This document shows, piece by piece, positions 23,624-32,610 of a stretch of DNA of 34,677 bases. Made by a program: the position numbers and the translations under genes. The stretch is from Chloroflexota bacterium (GTDB lineage Bacteria; Chloroflexota; Anaerolineae; UBA4142), in contig JAMDCU010000025.1 of the NCBI GenBank assembly GCA_023489485.1, positions 1-34,677 of the forward strand. The letters are read 5' to 3'. Numbering within the stretch: the stretch's first letter is position 1; each line of letters starts with the position of its first letter. Below the pieces are notes generated by a model, which saw only the letters and a list, made by a program, of their open reading frames with translations, ran no database searches and had not been told where the DNA came from.

Positions 23624-24745
23624 ATGCGTATTGGCATAGATTTTACCTCGGCGGCGCGGGAACGGGCCGGGATCGGTCGTTATGCCCGGGAGCTCGTCCG
23701 CGCGCTCGCACGCATCGACCGAACGAACCAGTATGTCCTCTTTGTCCCGCGCGATGCCCATCCTGACTTGCTCGAATTCGACTGGCCGGCGAATTGGAAA
23801 ATCGCGCGGGCGCCCGTGACGGAGCGCGTCCTCGCGGCACTATGGCACCGGTTCCGCGTCCCCGCCCCCGTGGAAATCTGGACTGGCCGTGTGGACGTCT
23901 TTTACTCTCCGGATTTTCTCCTCCCTCCGACCCGGTCGCCGCGCACCCTCGTCACGGTGCACGATTTGTCCTACCTCCGCGTGCCGGAGTGCTTTCCCGA
24001 GGTGCTCAAGCGGTATTTGAATGCGGCCGTCCCGCGGGCAATCCGCCGCGCCGACCTTGTGCTCGCCGATGCGGCAAGCACCCGACGTGATCTTGAAGAG
24101 GTCTATGGCGTCCCGGCGGACAAGGTCAAGGTGCTCTACAGCGGAGTGGACGGGCGGTTTTGCCCACAAATCCCGGCAAGCGAACAAGCCCGTGTCCGAG
24201 AGAAATTCAGCCTGCACGAGCCCTATCTCCTCAGCGTCGGCACCGTACAGCCGCGCAAGAATTATGCCCGTCTCATCCAAGCCTTCGCTAACCTTCAATC
24301 TCCTACTTCCAATCTCCATCTCGTCCTCGCGGGCGGACCCGGTTGGATGTACGAGGATGTTTACCAAGCGGTCGACCGGTTGGGACTCAAGGACCGCGTG
24401 AAGGTAACGGGTTTCGTCGAGGACGCGGATTTGCCGCCCCTCTATGCGATGGCTGCGCTCTTTGTCTATCCCTCGTTGTATGAAGGGTTTGGGCTGCCCG
24501 TGGCCGAAGCGATGGCGTGCGGCACGCCGGTCGTGTGTTCGAACGCGTCGTCGCTCCCCGAGGTCGGGGGCGATGCCGTGCTGTATTTTGATCCGCGGGA
24601 TGTGGACGGGATGGCAGAAGCGATGCGCCGCGCGCTCGCGGATGAATCGCTCCGCGCCGACCTGCGCACCAGAGGTTTCGCGCAAGTCAAACAGTTCTCA
24701 TGGGAACGTGCGGCAAGCGAGTTGCTCGGATATTGGAGTAATTGA
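23624..24745 (+). CDS. GT4-family glycosyltransferase
   Basis: 373 residues from ATG 23624 (MRIGIDFTSA). The earlier in-frame start would lie in repeat DNA. GT-B fold: the N-domain carries RAGIGRYARELVRAL; the C-domain carries LLSVGTVQPRKNYARLIQAF and the nucleotide-sugar site YEGFGLPVAEAMACGTPVV with the paired glutamates. A short NLQSPTSNLHL stretch is encoded by repeat-like DNA (about 24294-24327) in a surface loop. Likely a cytoplasmic retaining transferase adding a sugar, plausibly mannose-type, to a lipid-linked glycan. Donor and acceptor are unknown. Confidence 0.9.
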   Translation: MRIGIDFTSAARERAGIGRYARELVRALARIDRTNQYVLFVPRDAHPDLLEFDWPANWKIARAPVTERVLAALWHRFRVPAPVEIWTGRVDVFYSPDFLLPPTRSPRTLVTVHDLSYLRVPECFPEVLKRYLNAAVPRAIRRADLVLADAASTRRDLEEVYGVPADKVKVLYSGVDGRFCPQIPASEQARVREKFSLHEPYLLSVGTVQPRKNYARLIQAFANLQSPTSNLHLVLAGGPGWMYEDVYQAVDRLGLKDRVKVTGFVEDADLPPLYAMAALFVYPSLYEGFGLPVAEAMACGTPVVCSNASSLPEVGGDAVLYFDPRDVDGMAEAMRRALADESLRADLRTRGFAQVKQFSWERAASELLGYWSN

Positions 24746-24747
24746 CT

Positions 24748-25521
24748 ATGGAAGACTCGGTTCACCGGTTCTATGAGGATCTGGCAGAAGACTATCATCT
24801 CCTCTTTGAGGATTGGAGACAAGCGGTCGCGTGGCAAGGAGAGGCGCTGAGCAAGCTCATCCGGGCACAGATGGGCGAGACGCCGGTCTCGGTGCTGGAC
24901 AGCACCTGCGGCATCGGCACCCAGGCGATTGGACTCGCGCTGCACGGCCAGAGGGTCCACGCGACCGACTTGAGCGCGGCCGCGGTCAGAAGGGCGAAAC
25001 GCGAGGCGCGTGCGATGGGGGCGGCGGTCACGTTCGGCGTCGCCGACGTACGCAACTTGGAGGTCCAGGTCCCCGGCACGTTCGACGTGATCATTTCGTG
25101 CGACAATGCTCTCCCCCATCTACTGACCGTTGAGGATTTGGATCTCGCCGCGCGCAATTTCTATGCCAAGCTGAATCCGAACGGGCTTGTGCTCGCGACG
25201 ATTCGGGACTATGATCAAATCGTCAAGGACAAGCCGGGCGCGACCGCGCCCAGGGTATTCGACAGCCCGGAAGGGCGGCGCATCGTTTTCCAGATCTGGG
25301 ACTGGCTGCCCGACGGGCACACCTATCGCGTCCACCAGTTCATTTTGGTGCAAGCGGGGAACGAGTGGAAGACGGTGCATTTTGAGACGGTGTACCGTGC
25401 GCTCTTACAATCGGAGCTGGAGGAATCGCTGCGCAAGCAGGGGTTTGCCGACATCCATTGGCATACGCCGGACGAGAGCGGCTATTACCAGCCGGTTGTG
25501 ACCGCGCGGAAACCGCAGTGA
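24748..25521 (+). CDS. Class I SAM-dependent methyltransferase
   Basis: 257 residues from ATG 24748, three bases after the GT stop. FYEDLAEDYHLLFEDW opens the protein. SAM motif I is VLDSTCGIGTQAIGLAL (~48-64), the acidic residue follows in ATDLSAAAVRRAK (~72-84), and VADVRNL and DVIISCDNALPHL are motifs II and III. The opening and motif I resemble the glycine/sarcosine N-methyltransferase-like group, but the substrate cannot be assigned. Between glycosyltransferase and esterase genes, modification of a glycan or lipid intermediate is possible. Confidence 0.85.
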   Translation: MEDSVHRFYEDLAEDYHLLFEDWRQAVAWQGEALSKLIRAQMGETPVSVLDSTCGIGTQAIGLALHGQRVHATDLSAAAVRRAKREARAMGAAVTFGVADVRNLEVQVPGTFDVIISCDNALPHLLTVEDLDLAARNFYAKLNPNGLVLATIRDYDQIVKDKPGATAPRVFDSPEGRRIVFQIWDWLPDGHTYRVHQFILVQAGNEWKTVHFETVYRALLQSELEESLRKQGFADIHWHTPDESGYYQPVVTARKPQ

Positions 25522-25530
25522 GGCTAGCTT

Positions 25531-26532
25531 ATGGCTGAAGGAAAAGTCATTATCGAGACGGTGACGAGCGATGTCTTGCGCGGCAATGCGCTCGGCGACC
25601 CTTTCACGCGTCGCGTGCCGATCTATCTCCCACCGGGCTATGAAAACGGCGACACGCGCTATCCCACCGCGTATGTCCTGACCGGGTTCACGGGCCGTGG
25701 GACGATGCTGCTGAACGACTCGGCGTGGGACGAGAACGTGCCGCAGCGGATGGACCGCCTCATTGCCGAGGGCCTTGTCCGGCCGATGATTCTCGTCATG
25801 CCGGACTGCTTTACGCGCGTCGGCGGGAGCCAATATTTGAATTCCACGGCGACCGGGCGATACGAAGACCACGTGATACAGGAACTCGTGCCGTTCGTAG
25901 ACAGCAAGTATCGCACGATTCCGGACCGCAATCACCGCGCCGTCCTGGGTAAGAGTTCGGGTGGGTATGGCAGTGTGATTCTCGCCATGCGCCATCCCGA
26001 GACCTTTGGTCTCATGGCGAGTCACAGCGGCGACATGTACTTTGAGCTGTGCTACAAGCCGGACTTGGTCCCCACCCTGCGCGGGCTCAAGAAATACGGC
26101 GGCTTGGACTCGTTCTGGGAGAGGTTTCCGACCATCCATCCCAAGGACCACGATTTCAACTCGACGTTGAATATCATCGCGATGGCGGCCGCCTATTCCC
26201 CCAACCCCCAGGCGCCGCACGGCTTTGATCTCCCCGTCGATCTCGAGACGGGGGAATTGCGCGACGACGTGTGGGCGCGCTGGCTAGAGTGGGACCCGGT
26301 CTATCTCGTCGACAAGCACCTGGATGCTTTGAAATCCCTGCGGTTGATTTATATCGACGCCGGCCTGCGTGACGAGTTCAACCTGCAGTACGGCGCGCGT
26401 ATCTTTTGCCAGCGCTTACAAGAGCGCGGCATCTCCTTCATCCACGAAGAATTCGACGACGGCCACATGAATGTCCAGTATAGGTATGATGTCTCGCTCA
26501 AGGCGATTTCGGATGCCCTAGCAAAAGCCTAA
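25531..26532 (+). CDS. Alpha/beta-hydrolase, esterase D/S-formylglutathione hydrolase-like
   Basis: 333 residues. PF00756-type putative esterase: RRVPIYLPPGYENG near the start, nucleophile elbow GKSSGGYGSV (~145-153), acid residue near DAGLRDEFNLQ (~285), and His in FDDGHMNVQYRY (~310). There is no signal peptide, so it is probably cytoplasmic. The family acts on acyl esters and includes de-acylases of glycans. It starts nine bases after the methyltransferase stop and is closed by a terminator, so it is the last gene of the 20.6-26.5 kb unit. The substrate is unknown. Confidence 0.85.
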   Translation: MAEGKVIIETVTSDVLRGNALGDPFTRRVPIYLPPGYENGDTRYPTAYVLTGFTGRGTMLLNDSAWDENVPQRMDRLIAEGLVRPMILVMPDCFTRVGGSQYLNSTATGRYEDHVIQELVPFVDSKYRTIPDRNHRAVLGKSSGGYGSVILAMRHPETFGLMASHSGDMYFELCYKPDLVPTLRGLKKYGGLDSFWERFPTIHPKDHDFNSTLNIIAMAAAYSPNPQAPHGFDLPVDLETGELRDDVWARWLEWDPVYLVDKHLDALKSLRLIYIDAGLRDEFNLQYGARIFCQRLQERGISFIHEEFDDGHMNVQYRYDVSLKAISDALAKA

Positions 26533-26563
26533 AGACAACCTGGACGTGCAACCGAAAAACAGC

Positions 26564-26595
26564 GGGGCGGTACCTCATAGGTGCCGCCTCGTTTT
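26564..26595 (+). terminator. Rho-independent terminator after the esterase gene
   Basis: A 12-bp stem with two G-T pairs (26564-26575 with 26579-26590, 3-nt loop) followed by GTTTT, ~30 bp after the stop codon. The remaining ~165 bp before the next gene show nothing clear. Confidence 0.75.
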
Positions 26596-26761
26596 CATGT
26601 CCGCCCCTTTTCCACTCCCCCGTTCTTCACCCACGCTCCACCCACCTTATGTTGCCCTCGGCGCTGGCGAAATTGCAACCTTCTCCCAACCTTTTCCCAT
26701 CCTCTACCCAACCCCGCACATCTAGAATGTCCATATCTACGAAATGGGAAAGGAAGCTCTC

Positions 26762-28093
26762 ATGGAGCGTGATCGCCAGCCGCACGTCGCGTATCTGATC
26801 AAGTGTTTTCCCCGCCTATCTGAAACGTTTATCCTGCACGAAGTGCTCGAGCTCGAGCGTCAGGAACTTTCGCTCCGGATTTTCTCCATCCTACCGCCGA
26901 CCGGCAAAGTGAACCAGGCCGCCAGGGAGGTGCGGGCGCCCGTCACCTATTTCCCAAACGGGTTTCCCGCGGGATGGATCATCTTGATAGCAGCGGCTCT
27001 CCGGCGCTTGCTCAAGAGTCCGGGAACGTTTCTCAGGGTCAGCCTTGAAGCCATTGTGCGCTTCCACCATATTGCGACCCCCAGGCATATCCTTTACGCC
27101 GCCTATCTTGCGGAGCAGTTGGAGAGAGAGGGCATTACACACCTCCACGCACATTATGCCAACACGCCCACGACTGTTGCGCTCCTGGCGCATCAATTCA
27201 CCGGCATCCCGTTCAGCTTCACGGCCCACGCCAAAGACATCTACCTGTCGCCCCGGGACACGCTCGCATACAAGATGAAGCAAGCGCGCCTTGTCGTGAC
27301 ATGCACCGACTACAACCGGCAGTATCTAACGTCTCTCCTGGGTCGGGACGACACGGCTTCCATTCACCGCATCTACCACGGCTTGGACCTCCGTCACTTT
27401 CCCGCCCCCGCAACCGCGAGCCCGGTTCCGTCCGCGCGTCCGCTTATTCTCTCGGTCGCGCGCCTGGTCGAGAAAAAGGGGCTCGTCTATCTCTTGCAGG
27501 CTTGTCGCTCTCTCATCGACCGGGGCTATGACCTGGACTGTCGCATCATCGGCGATGGCCCACTGCGGGCGACGCTCGAGCAGCAAATCCACGACCTGGC
27601 GCTTGGCGACCGGGTGGAATTATGCGGAGCGGAAACGCACGAGCGCGTGATCCAAATGTACCGGCAGGCGACCCTCTTCGCTCTTCCTTCTATCGTCGCC
27701 GAGAACGGCGACCGCGATGGGATTCCGAACGTGCTCGTCGAGTCGCTCTACATGGGCGTCCCCGTCGTCTCGACGCCGGTTTCAGGCATACCTGAGCTGA
27801 TCCAACCGGGGCACAACGGCCTGTTGGTGCCTCCAGGCGACAGCCGCGCCCTGGCGGAGGCCGTGGCGCAGCTCCTGGACTCGCCGCGACTGCGCGAGCG
27901 ATTGGCGGCGGCAGGTCGCGAGACGGTGCTCGCGGAATTTGATACCTCCGTCAATGCGCAGCGCCTGCTGGCCTTGTTTCTGAATCTGGAACCCGCCCCG
28001 TCAAGGACCAACCGGATCGCAACCTTTTCGCATCCACCGGCCAACCTGGGGGGCGTACATTTGAGTCGTAATGCAACAAGAAAGGTAGGATGA
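26762..28093 (+). CDS. GT4-family glycosyltransferase (colanic-acid/exopolysaccharide type)
   Basis: 443 residues from ATG 26762, which has AAAGGA eight bases upstream; ATG 26744 is possible but has no such site. The N-terminus YLIKCFPRLSETFILHEVLELE is typical of exopolysaccharide GT4 enzymes of the WcaL/AmsK type. FTAHAKDIYL and LSVARLVEKKGLVYLLQA follow, then the donor site ENGDRDGIPNVLVESLYMGVPVV. Probably cytoplasmic, adding a hexose to a lipid-linked acceptor. It begins a second gene run that continues without terminators to the right edge. Confidence 0.9.
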   Translation: MERDRQPHVAYLIKCFPRLSETFILHEVLELERQELSLRIFSILPPTGKVNQAAREVRAPVTYFPNGFPAGWIILIAAALRRLLKSPGTFLRVSLEAIVRFHHIATPRHILYAAYLAEQLEREGITHLHAHYANTPTTVALLAHQFTGIPFSFTAHAKDIYLSPRDTLAYKMKQARLVVTCTDYNRQYLTSLLGRDDTASIHRIYHGLDLRHFPAPATASPVPSARPLILSVARLVEKKGLVYLLQACRSLIDRGYDLDCRIIGDGPLRATLEQQIHDLALGDRVELCGAETHERVIQMYRQATLFALPSIVAENGDRDGIPNVLVESLYMGVPVVSTPVSGIPELIQPGHNGLLVPPGDSRALAEAVAQLLDSPRLRERLAAAGRETVLAEFDTSVNAQRLLALFLNLEPAPSRTNRIATFSHPPANLGGVHLSRNATRKVG

Positions 28094-28096
28094 ATC

Positions 28097-29389
28097 ATGC
28101 AAATGCTCACGATGCCGCCTTCGATCGTACAAGACGAGCGCCGGGGGGACGCACTCCGCTTTCTTCTCTACTGCCACGATACTTTTGGGTTGGGACATTT
28201 GCGCCGCGCCCTCGCCCTGGCGAAATACTTTACCGGCACACTGCCCAACGCAGAGGTCTTGATCGTGACCGGCTCGCCGATGGCGCACGCGTTTGCGCTG
28301 CCGCCGCGCACCGACTATGTGAAACTGCCTGCCGTGACCAAGATGAGCAGCGGCGGCTACCGCTCACGCAACCTCGATCTGGAATTCGCCGCGATCCGCG
28401 ACTTAAGGGCGACTCTCCTGCGTGAGACGGCCCAGTCCTACCGGCCGCATGTCTTTCTGGTGGATCATGCGCCTCAAGGCTTGAAAGGCGAGGTTCTCCC
28501 CACGCTCGCGCTGCTGCGGGAGACGCAGCCGGATTGCCTGCGCGTGCTCGGGCTGCGTGACATCATGGATTCCGGCTCCACCGTTCGACAAACGTGGCAT
28601 GAGGAAGGTGTCTATCACACTCTGGAGAACGATTACGACCTGATCCTGGTCTATGGTTCCCAATTGCTCTACGACGTCAGCGCGGAATATGCCCTGCCCA
28701 CGCAAGTGGCGCAGCGCGTGCGGTATTGCGGCTACCTCGACCGGGTGCCTGAGCCGTGCCCCTCCGACGAGCCAACCCACACTGACCGCTCGGTCGATGA
28801 GCCCCTGGTCGTCGTGACGGCGGGCGGCGGCGGAGACGGGTTCCCGCTGATGCGAGCCTACCTGAGTGGTTTGCAGCGTCTCGCCAAGATCCCATTTTCG
28901 AGTGTGATTCTCACGGGTCCGCTGATGGACCAGAACGAGGAATCGGAACTGCGTGAACGAGTAGCCGACTTGCCCTCTGACCAGGTTCGCGTCGAGACCT
29001 TCCTCGCCGATCCGCTGCCGCTGTTGCGCTCGGCCGACCTGGTCGTCGCGATGGCAGGCTACAACACCACCTGCGAGCTGTTAGCCCTGCGGCAGCGCAT
29101 GCTCCTGGTGCCGCGGTCGACGCCGCGGCAGGAGCAGCTGATCCGCGCGTCCTTGCTCGCCGACCGAGGTCTGGCGCAGATGCTGCCGATGGAGACCTTG
29201 GATCCGGGCCAGTTGATGGAAGGCGTCACGCAATCCCTCGGCCATCCGCGTCCGCAGCAGCGCCAGCTTACCGCGGCCGGCATTTCGTTTCAAGGTCAAG
29301 CGTTCGCCCGGCAAGCGATCTTGGATGCGCGCCGCCAGATGCAGTACCCTATGTGGATCGGCGATCTTGCCATGGCGCAGGCGGCTTAG
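28097..29389 (+). CDS. MurG/GT28-like predicted glycosyltransferase
   Basis: 430 residues. FLLYCHDTFGLGHLRRALALAK near the N-terminus matches the Gly-rich GHxxR-type loop of GT28-like enzymes (COG4671-type). VVVTAGGGGDG starts the C-domain, and MAGYNTTCELLALRQRMLLVPR is the donor-binding segment equivalent to the MurG GGxxT region. The ATG at 28097 is three bases after the preceding stop, with AGGTAGGA upstream. The enzyme is not MurG itself, which lies in the dcw cluster in most bacteria. Donor and acceptor are unknown. Confidence 0.82.
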   Translation: MQMLTMPPSIVQDERRGDALRFLLYCHDTFGLGHLRRALALAKYFTGTLPNAEVLIVTGSPMAHAFALPPRTDYVKLPAVTKMSSGGYRSRNLDLEFAAIRDLRATLLRETAQSYRPHVFLVDHAPQGLKGEVLPTLALLRETQPDCLRVLGLRDIMDSGSTVRQTWHEEGVYHTLENDYDLILVYGSQLLYDVSAEYALPTQVAQRVRYCGYLDRVPEPCPSDEPTHTDRSVDEPLVVVTAGGGGDGFPLMRAYLSGLQRLAKIPFSSVILTGPLMDQNEESELRERVADLPSDQVRVETFLADPLPLLRSADLVVAMAGYNTTCELLALRQRMLLVPRSTPRQEQLIRASLLADRGLAQMLPMETLDPGQLMEGVTQSLGHPRPQQRQLTAAGISFQGQAFARQAILDARRQMQYPMWIGDLAMAQAA

Positions 29390-29402
29390 GAGCTTTGACA
29401 CC

Positions 29403-30698
29403 ATGAAGATCGCTTACATCTGTGCCGATCCTGGCATACCGGTTCTGGGCAACAAGGGCGCATCAGTCCATGTGCGAGAATTCGCCGACGCCCTCGTCGA
29501 GATGGGAAAAGAAGTGCATGTCTATAGCGCCGCCGGCGGCGAGCCGGTGAACACGATGCGTGCGGGCTTGACAGTGCTCCCACCCTCGGAACAGACCCGC
29601 CAAGCGGCGCGACTCCTCGCGGAGGGGGTTGAGCGCCTTGACTCGCGATCTCATCCGCACCTCTATTCCGAGCTATTGCACCTCGTCGCCAACCCCGAGT
29701 TCGTCAACGCCGCGCTCCCCCTCCTGCGCGATTTTGCGCCGGATCTCATCATCGCCCGCCATGCGCTGTTCAGCAGAGCCGGGCCCGCCTTGGCGCAGTC
29801 TCTGAACTGCCCGTGTGTCTTGGAGGTCAATGCCCCGCTCGTCGAGGAACGCCGCCGCTTCTGGGACTTGGTCCTCTCGCGTGAGGCGGAGCAGGTAGAG
29901 ACCGAGGTCTTTGGAGAGGCGGATTTGCTCGTCGCCGTGTCCGAAGGGGTACGCGCCTATTTGGAGCGCTACCGTGCGCCGCGCGAGCGCATCCTCGTTC
30001 TGCCGAATGGAGTTAACGGGGCTCGCTTTCATCCGGGGGTAGAATGGCCGCGCAGTGGTCGGCGCTATGGATTGGAGGACGAGGTCGTGATCGGCTTTGC
30101 CGGCAGCCTCAAGCCGTGGCACGGCGTGGATGTGCTCCTCCGCGCCTTTGCGAGTGTGTACCACGCTTTGCGCGGTCTCGCGGTGCCCGGCTCGGCAGGA
30201 CTGGCCCTGCTCATCGTCGGCGACGGTCCTCAACGCGAGCCGTTGGCGCAGTTGAGCCGCGAATTGCGGGTCGAGGATGCCGTCACCTTCACCGGCGCCA
30301 TACCTCACTCGGATATGCCGGAGCACCTGGCCGCGTTCGATATCGCCGTGGCGCCCTACGCGGCGAGCGATGGTTTCTACTTTTCGCCGCTCAAAGTGAT
30401 GGAGTATATGGCCATGGGTCGGGCGATCGTCGCGCCGATGCTGGGGCAGTTGCCCTCGTTGCTCCAAGAAGCGACCGGCGCGTGCGGCCTGCTCTATCCG
30501 CCGGACGATCAACACGAATTGGCGCTCGCGCTGCTGCGCCTCGTCCGCGATCAAGCCCTGCGGAAGCAGTTGGGCGTTCGGGCGGCCGCTCAAGCGCGGC
30601 TCCGTTCGTCGTGGCAGAGCATCGCGCAGCAAATTGTCGAACGTGCGACGCATGCGCCGGGCCGGATGGCATCGCGGTTGGAAGCGGTGGCGGCATGA
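29403..30698 (+). CDS. GT4-family glycosyltransferase
   Basis: 431 residues from ATG 29403 (MKIAYICADPG), with AGGAG upstream overlapping the previous stop. KGASVHVREFADALVEMGKEVHVYS is the N-domain acceptor side; VLPNGVNGARFHPG and IGFAGSLKPWHGVDVLLRAF open the C-domain. YFSPLKVMEYMAMGRAIVAP carries the donor-site glutamate (E-x7-type region, here with SPLKVMEY). Its stop overlaps the ABC exporter start as ATGA, so the two are translationally coupled. Confidence 0.9.
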   Translation: MKIAYICADPGIPVLGNKGASVHVREFADALVEMGKEVHVYSAAGGEPVNTMRAGLTVLPPSEQTRQAARLLAEGVERLDSRSHPHLYSELLHLVANPEFVNAALPLLRDFAPDLIIARHALFSRAGPALAQSLNCPCVLEVNAPLVEERRRFWDLVLSREAEQVETEVFGEADLLVAVSEGVRAYLERYRAPRERILVLPNGVNGARFHPGVEWPRSGRRYGLEDEVVIGFAGSLKPWHGVDVLLRAFASVYHALRGLAVPGSAGLALLIVGDGPQREPLAQLSRELRVEDAVTFTGAIPHSDMPEHLAAFDIAVAPYAASDGFYFSPLKVMEYMAMGRAIVAPMLGQLPSLLQEATGACGLLYPPDDQHELALALLRLVRDQALRKQLGVRAAAQARLRSSWQSIAQQIVERATHAPGRMASRLEAVAA

Positions 30699-32593
30699 AG
30701 ACCAAGTCTCGTGATTCGCGCGGGCGGAGCATCGGGCTGCTGCTCGCCTTCTGGCCCTACGCTCGGCCCTATCGCTGGAAAATCGCCTTGGCTTTGCTCG
30801 TTCTCTTCGTCGACATGCTCGCCAGTCTCTTGGCCCCCTGGCCGATGAAGCTGATCTTTGACACTGTGCTGCTCGGCAAGCATTTGCACCGCCCCTGGTC
30901 GCAGCTGATTCCTGCACTGGTCGCGCAGAATCCATTGCTTCTGCTCGCGGTTCTGTGCGGGGTGCTCCTCGCCCTCGCTCTGATCGGCGCCCTCTCAACC
31001 TATTGGGGGACACGCCTTCTGGCGACGACCGGGCAGCGAGTCATATTTCGCTTGCGCGGGGCGCTCTTCGCCCACCTCCAGGAGCTCAGCCCGGCGTTCT
31101 ATGAGCATCAACGCTTGGGCGACCTCCTGACTCGTCTGACCTCGGATGTCCAAGCGGTACAGGACATGGTCGTCGTCGCGCTCCCCATGTTGCTGCTCAG
31201 CGGGATGACGATTGTCGGGATGATGGTGATCCTGGTGCTCATCAATCCGCTTTTCGGCGTCCTCGGCGTCGCCATTGCCATTTTGCTGTATGGGATCTTG
31301 CGCAGCTATCTCGTCAGCATCAAGCGCGTAGCTCGGCAGGCTCGTCGCCAGGACGGCGAGGCGAACGCCGTGGCGCAAGAGAATCTACTCGGCATTCGCG
31401 TCGTGCAAGCCTTCGGTATGCAAGCGCATGCCCGGCAGCGGTACGGCGAAAGCATTGCTCAATCCCTCCGGCTGGGCGAGGTCTCCGCCGACCTTGAAGC
31501 CGGCATGCCGTCGGCGGTGAGCTTGCTGACGGATGTAGGCATGATGCTCGTGTTGGGCGCGGGCGCTCTCATGGTCATGCAGGCGCGGATCACAGTGGGC
31601 GACCTGCTCGTGCTCACCGCCTATCTGCGCACAATGTACAAACCGATGCGCCAACTCAGCAAGCTGAGCAATACCTTTACACGCGCCTCGGCGAGCATGG
31701 AACGCATCCTCGATCTCTTGCAGACGCCTCCGGCGATCCGCGACCTCGACCGCGCTCTGCCAATCAAGCAAATGAAAGGCGCCGTCGCCTTCGATCACGT
31801 CACCTTCGGCTACAACCCGCAGCACGCGGTATTGCACGATATCTCGTTTCAGGTTGACCCGGGCATGATGGTCGCGCTCGTCGGTCACACGGGCGCGGGC
31901 AAGAGCAGCATCCTGCATCTCATCCAACGCTTTTATGATCCGCAGCAGGGTCAGATCTGCATCGACGGGCGAGACATTCGCGAAGTTACGCTGGCGAGCT
32001 TGCGCCAACAGATCGCGCTCGTGCCGCAAGACCCGATGCTCTTTCGCGCAAGCGTCCGAGAGAATATCGCCTATGGCAAGCCGCACGCGACCGATGCGGA
32101 GATCGTCGCCGCGGCTCAGGCGGCGAATGCCGACGAGTTCATTCGACGCTTGCCCCACGGCTACGACACCATCCTCGAAGAGCGCGGCGTCGGGCTGTCG
32201 GGCGGGGAACGCCAACGCCTCGCCATCGCCCGCGCGGTCGTTCGGCAGGCGCCGCTCTTGCTGCTTGACGAGCCGACCGTCGGCCTGGACGCGCGGGTCG
32301 AGCAGAGCGTCGTCGAGGCGCTGGAACGGTTGATCGTCGGGCGCACGACGCTCGTCAGCGCCCACCGTCTTTCCACCATCCAGCGCGCCGATCTCATTCT
32401 CGTCATCGACGGTGGTCGCATCGTCGAGGCCGGAACGCCCGCCCAGCTGATCGCCGCGCGCGGGCCCTATTATCAACTATACGCGCTTCAAGCGCAGGCA
32501 AGACCTATCCCGCGAACCCCCTTCCCGAGCCGGGAAGGGGGGATGACCTCACTCCCTCTCCCTGTGGGAGAGGGCATGGGGAGAGGTTACTAA
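30695..32593 (+). CDS. MsbA-like ABC exporter (fused membrane and ATPase domains)
   Basis: 632 residues from ATG 30695; the much longer open frame upstream lies inside the GT gene and is not used. Six membrane helices (~20-325) form a type-I exporter domain. The ATPase domain carries Walker A GHTGAGKSS (~396-404), Q-loop VPQDP, signature LSGGERQR, Walker B LLLLDEPT and SAHR (H-loop), all intact. Half-transporters of this kind act as homodimers to flip lipid-linked or amphipathic substrates. The coupling to GT genes suggests export of a glycolipid or glycan precursor. The last ~25 residues are encoded by two GC-rich hairpins and look acquired. Confidence 0.9.
   Translation: MKTKSRDSRGRSIGLLLAFWPYARPYRWKIALALLVLFVDMLASLLAPWPMKLIFDTVLLGKHLHRPWSQLIPALVAQNPLLLLAVLCGVLLALALIGALSTYWGTRLLATTGQRVIFRLRGALFAHLQELSPAFYEHQRLGDLLTRLTSDVQAVQDMVVVALPMLLLSGMTIVGMMVILVLINPLFGVLGVAIAILLYGILRSYLVSIKRVARQARRQDGEANAVAQENLLGIRVVQAFGMQAHARQRYGESIAQSLRLGEVSADLEAGMPSAVSLLTDVGMMLVLGAGALMVMQARITVGDLLVLTAYLRTMYKPMRQLSKLSNTFTRASASMERILDLLQTPPAIRDLDRALPIKQMKGAVAFDHVTFGYNPQHAVLHDISFQVDPGMMVALVGHTGAGKSSILHLIQRFYDPQQGQICIDGRDIREVTLASLRQQIALVPQDPMLFRASVRENIAYGKPHATDAEIVAAAQAANADEFIRRLPHGYDTILEERGVGLSGGERQRLAIARAVVRQAPLLLLDEPTVGLDARVEQSVVEALERLIVGRTTLVSAHRLSTIQRADLILVIDGGRIVEAGTPAQLIAARGPYYQLYALQAQARPIPRTPFPSREGGMTSLPLPVGEGMGRGY
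32517..32574. repeat. Two perfect GC-rich hairpins at the 3' end of the ABC exporter gene
   Basis: Hairpin 1 has an 11-bp stem (32517-32527 with 32531-32541). Hairpin 2 has a 9-bp stem (32554-32562 with 32566-32574). Both have 3-nt loops and no T-tract. They lie inside the coding sequence and extend it, in the manner of a palindromic repeat inserted at the stop codon. Confidence 0.75.
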
Positions 32594-32610
32594 TAAGGAG
32601 ACTATCTTCC

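Noticed and set aside
28097-29389. Assignment as MurG
   Set aside because: Only the GT28-like fold signatures match; context is exopolysaccharide rather than dcw cluster, so a general label is safer.
30044-30694. 217-residue upstream extension of the ABC exporter
   Set aside because: It lies within the GT4 gene in another frame; the exporter begins at ATG 30695 by ATGA coupling.
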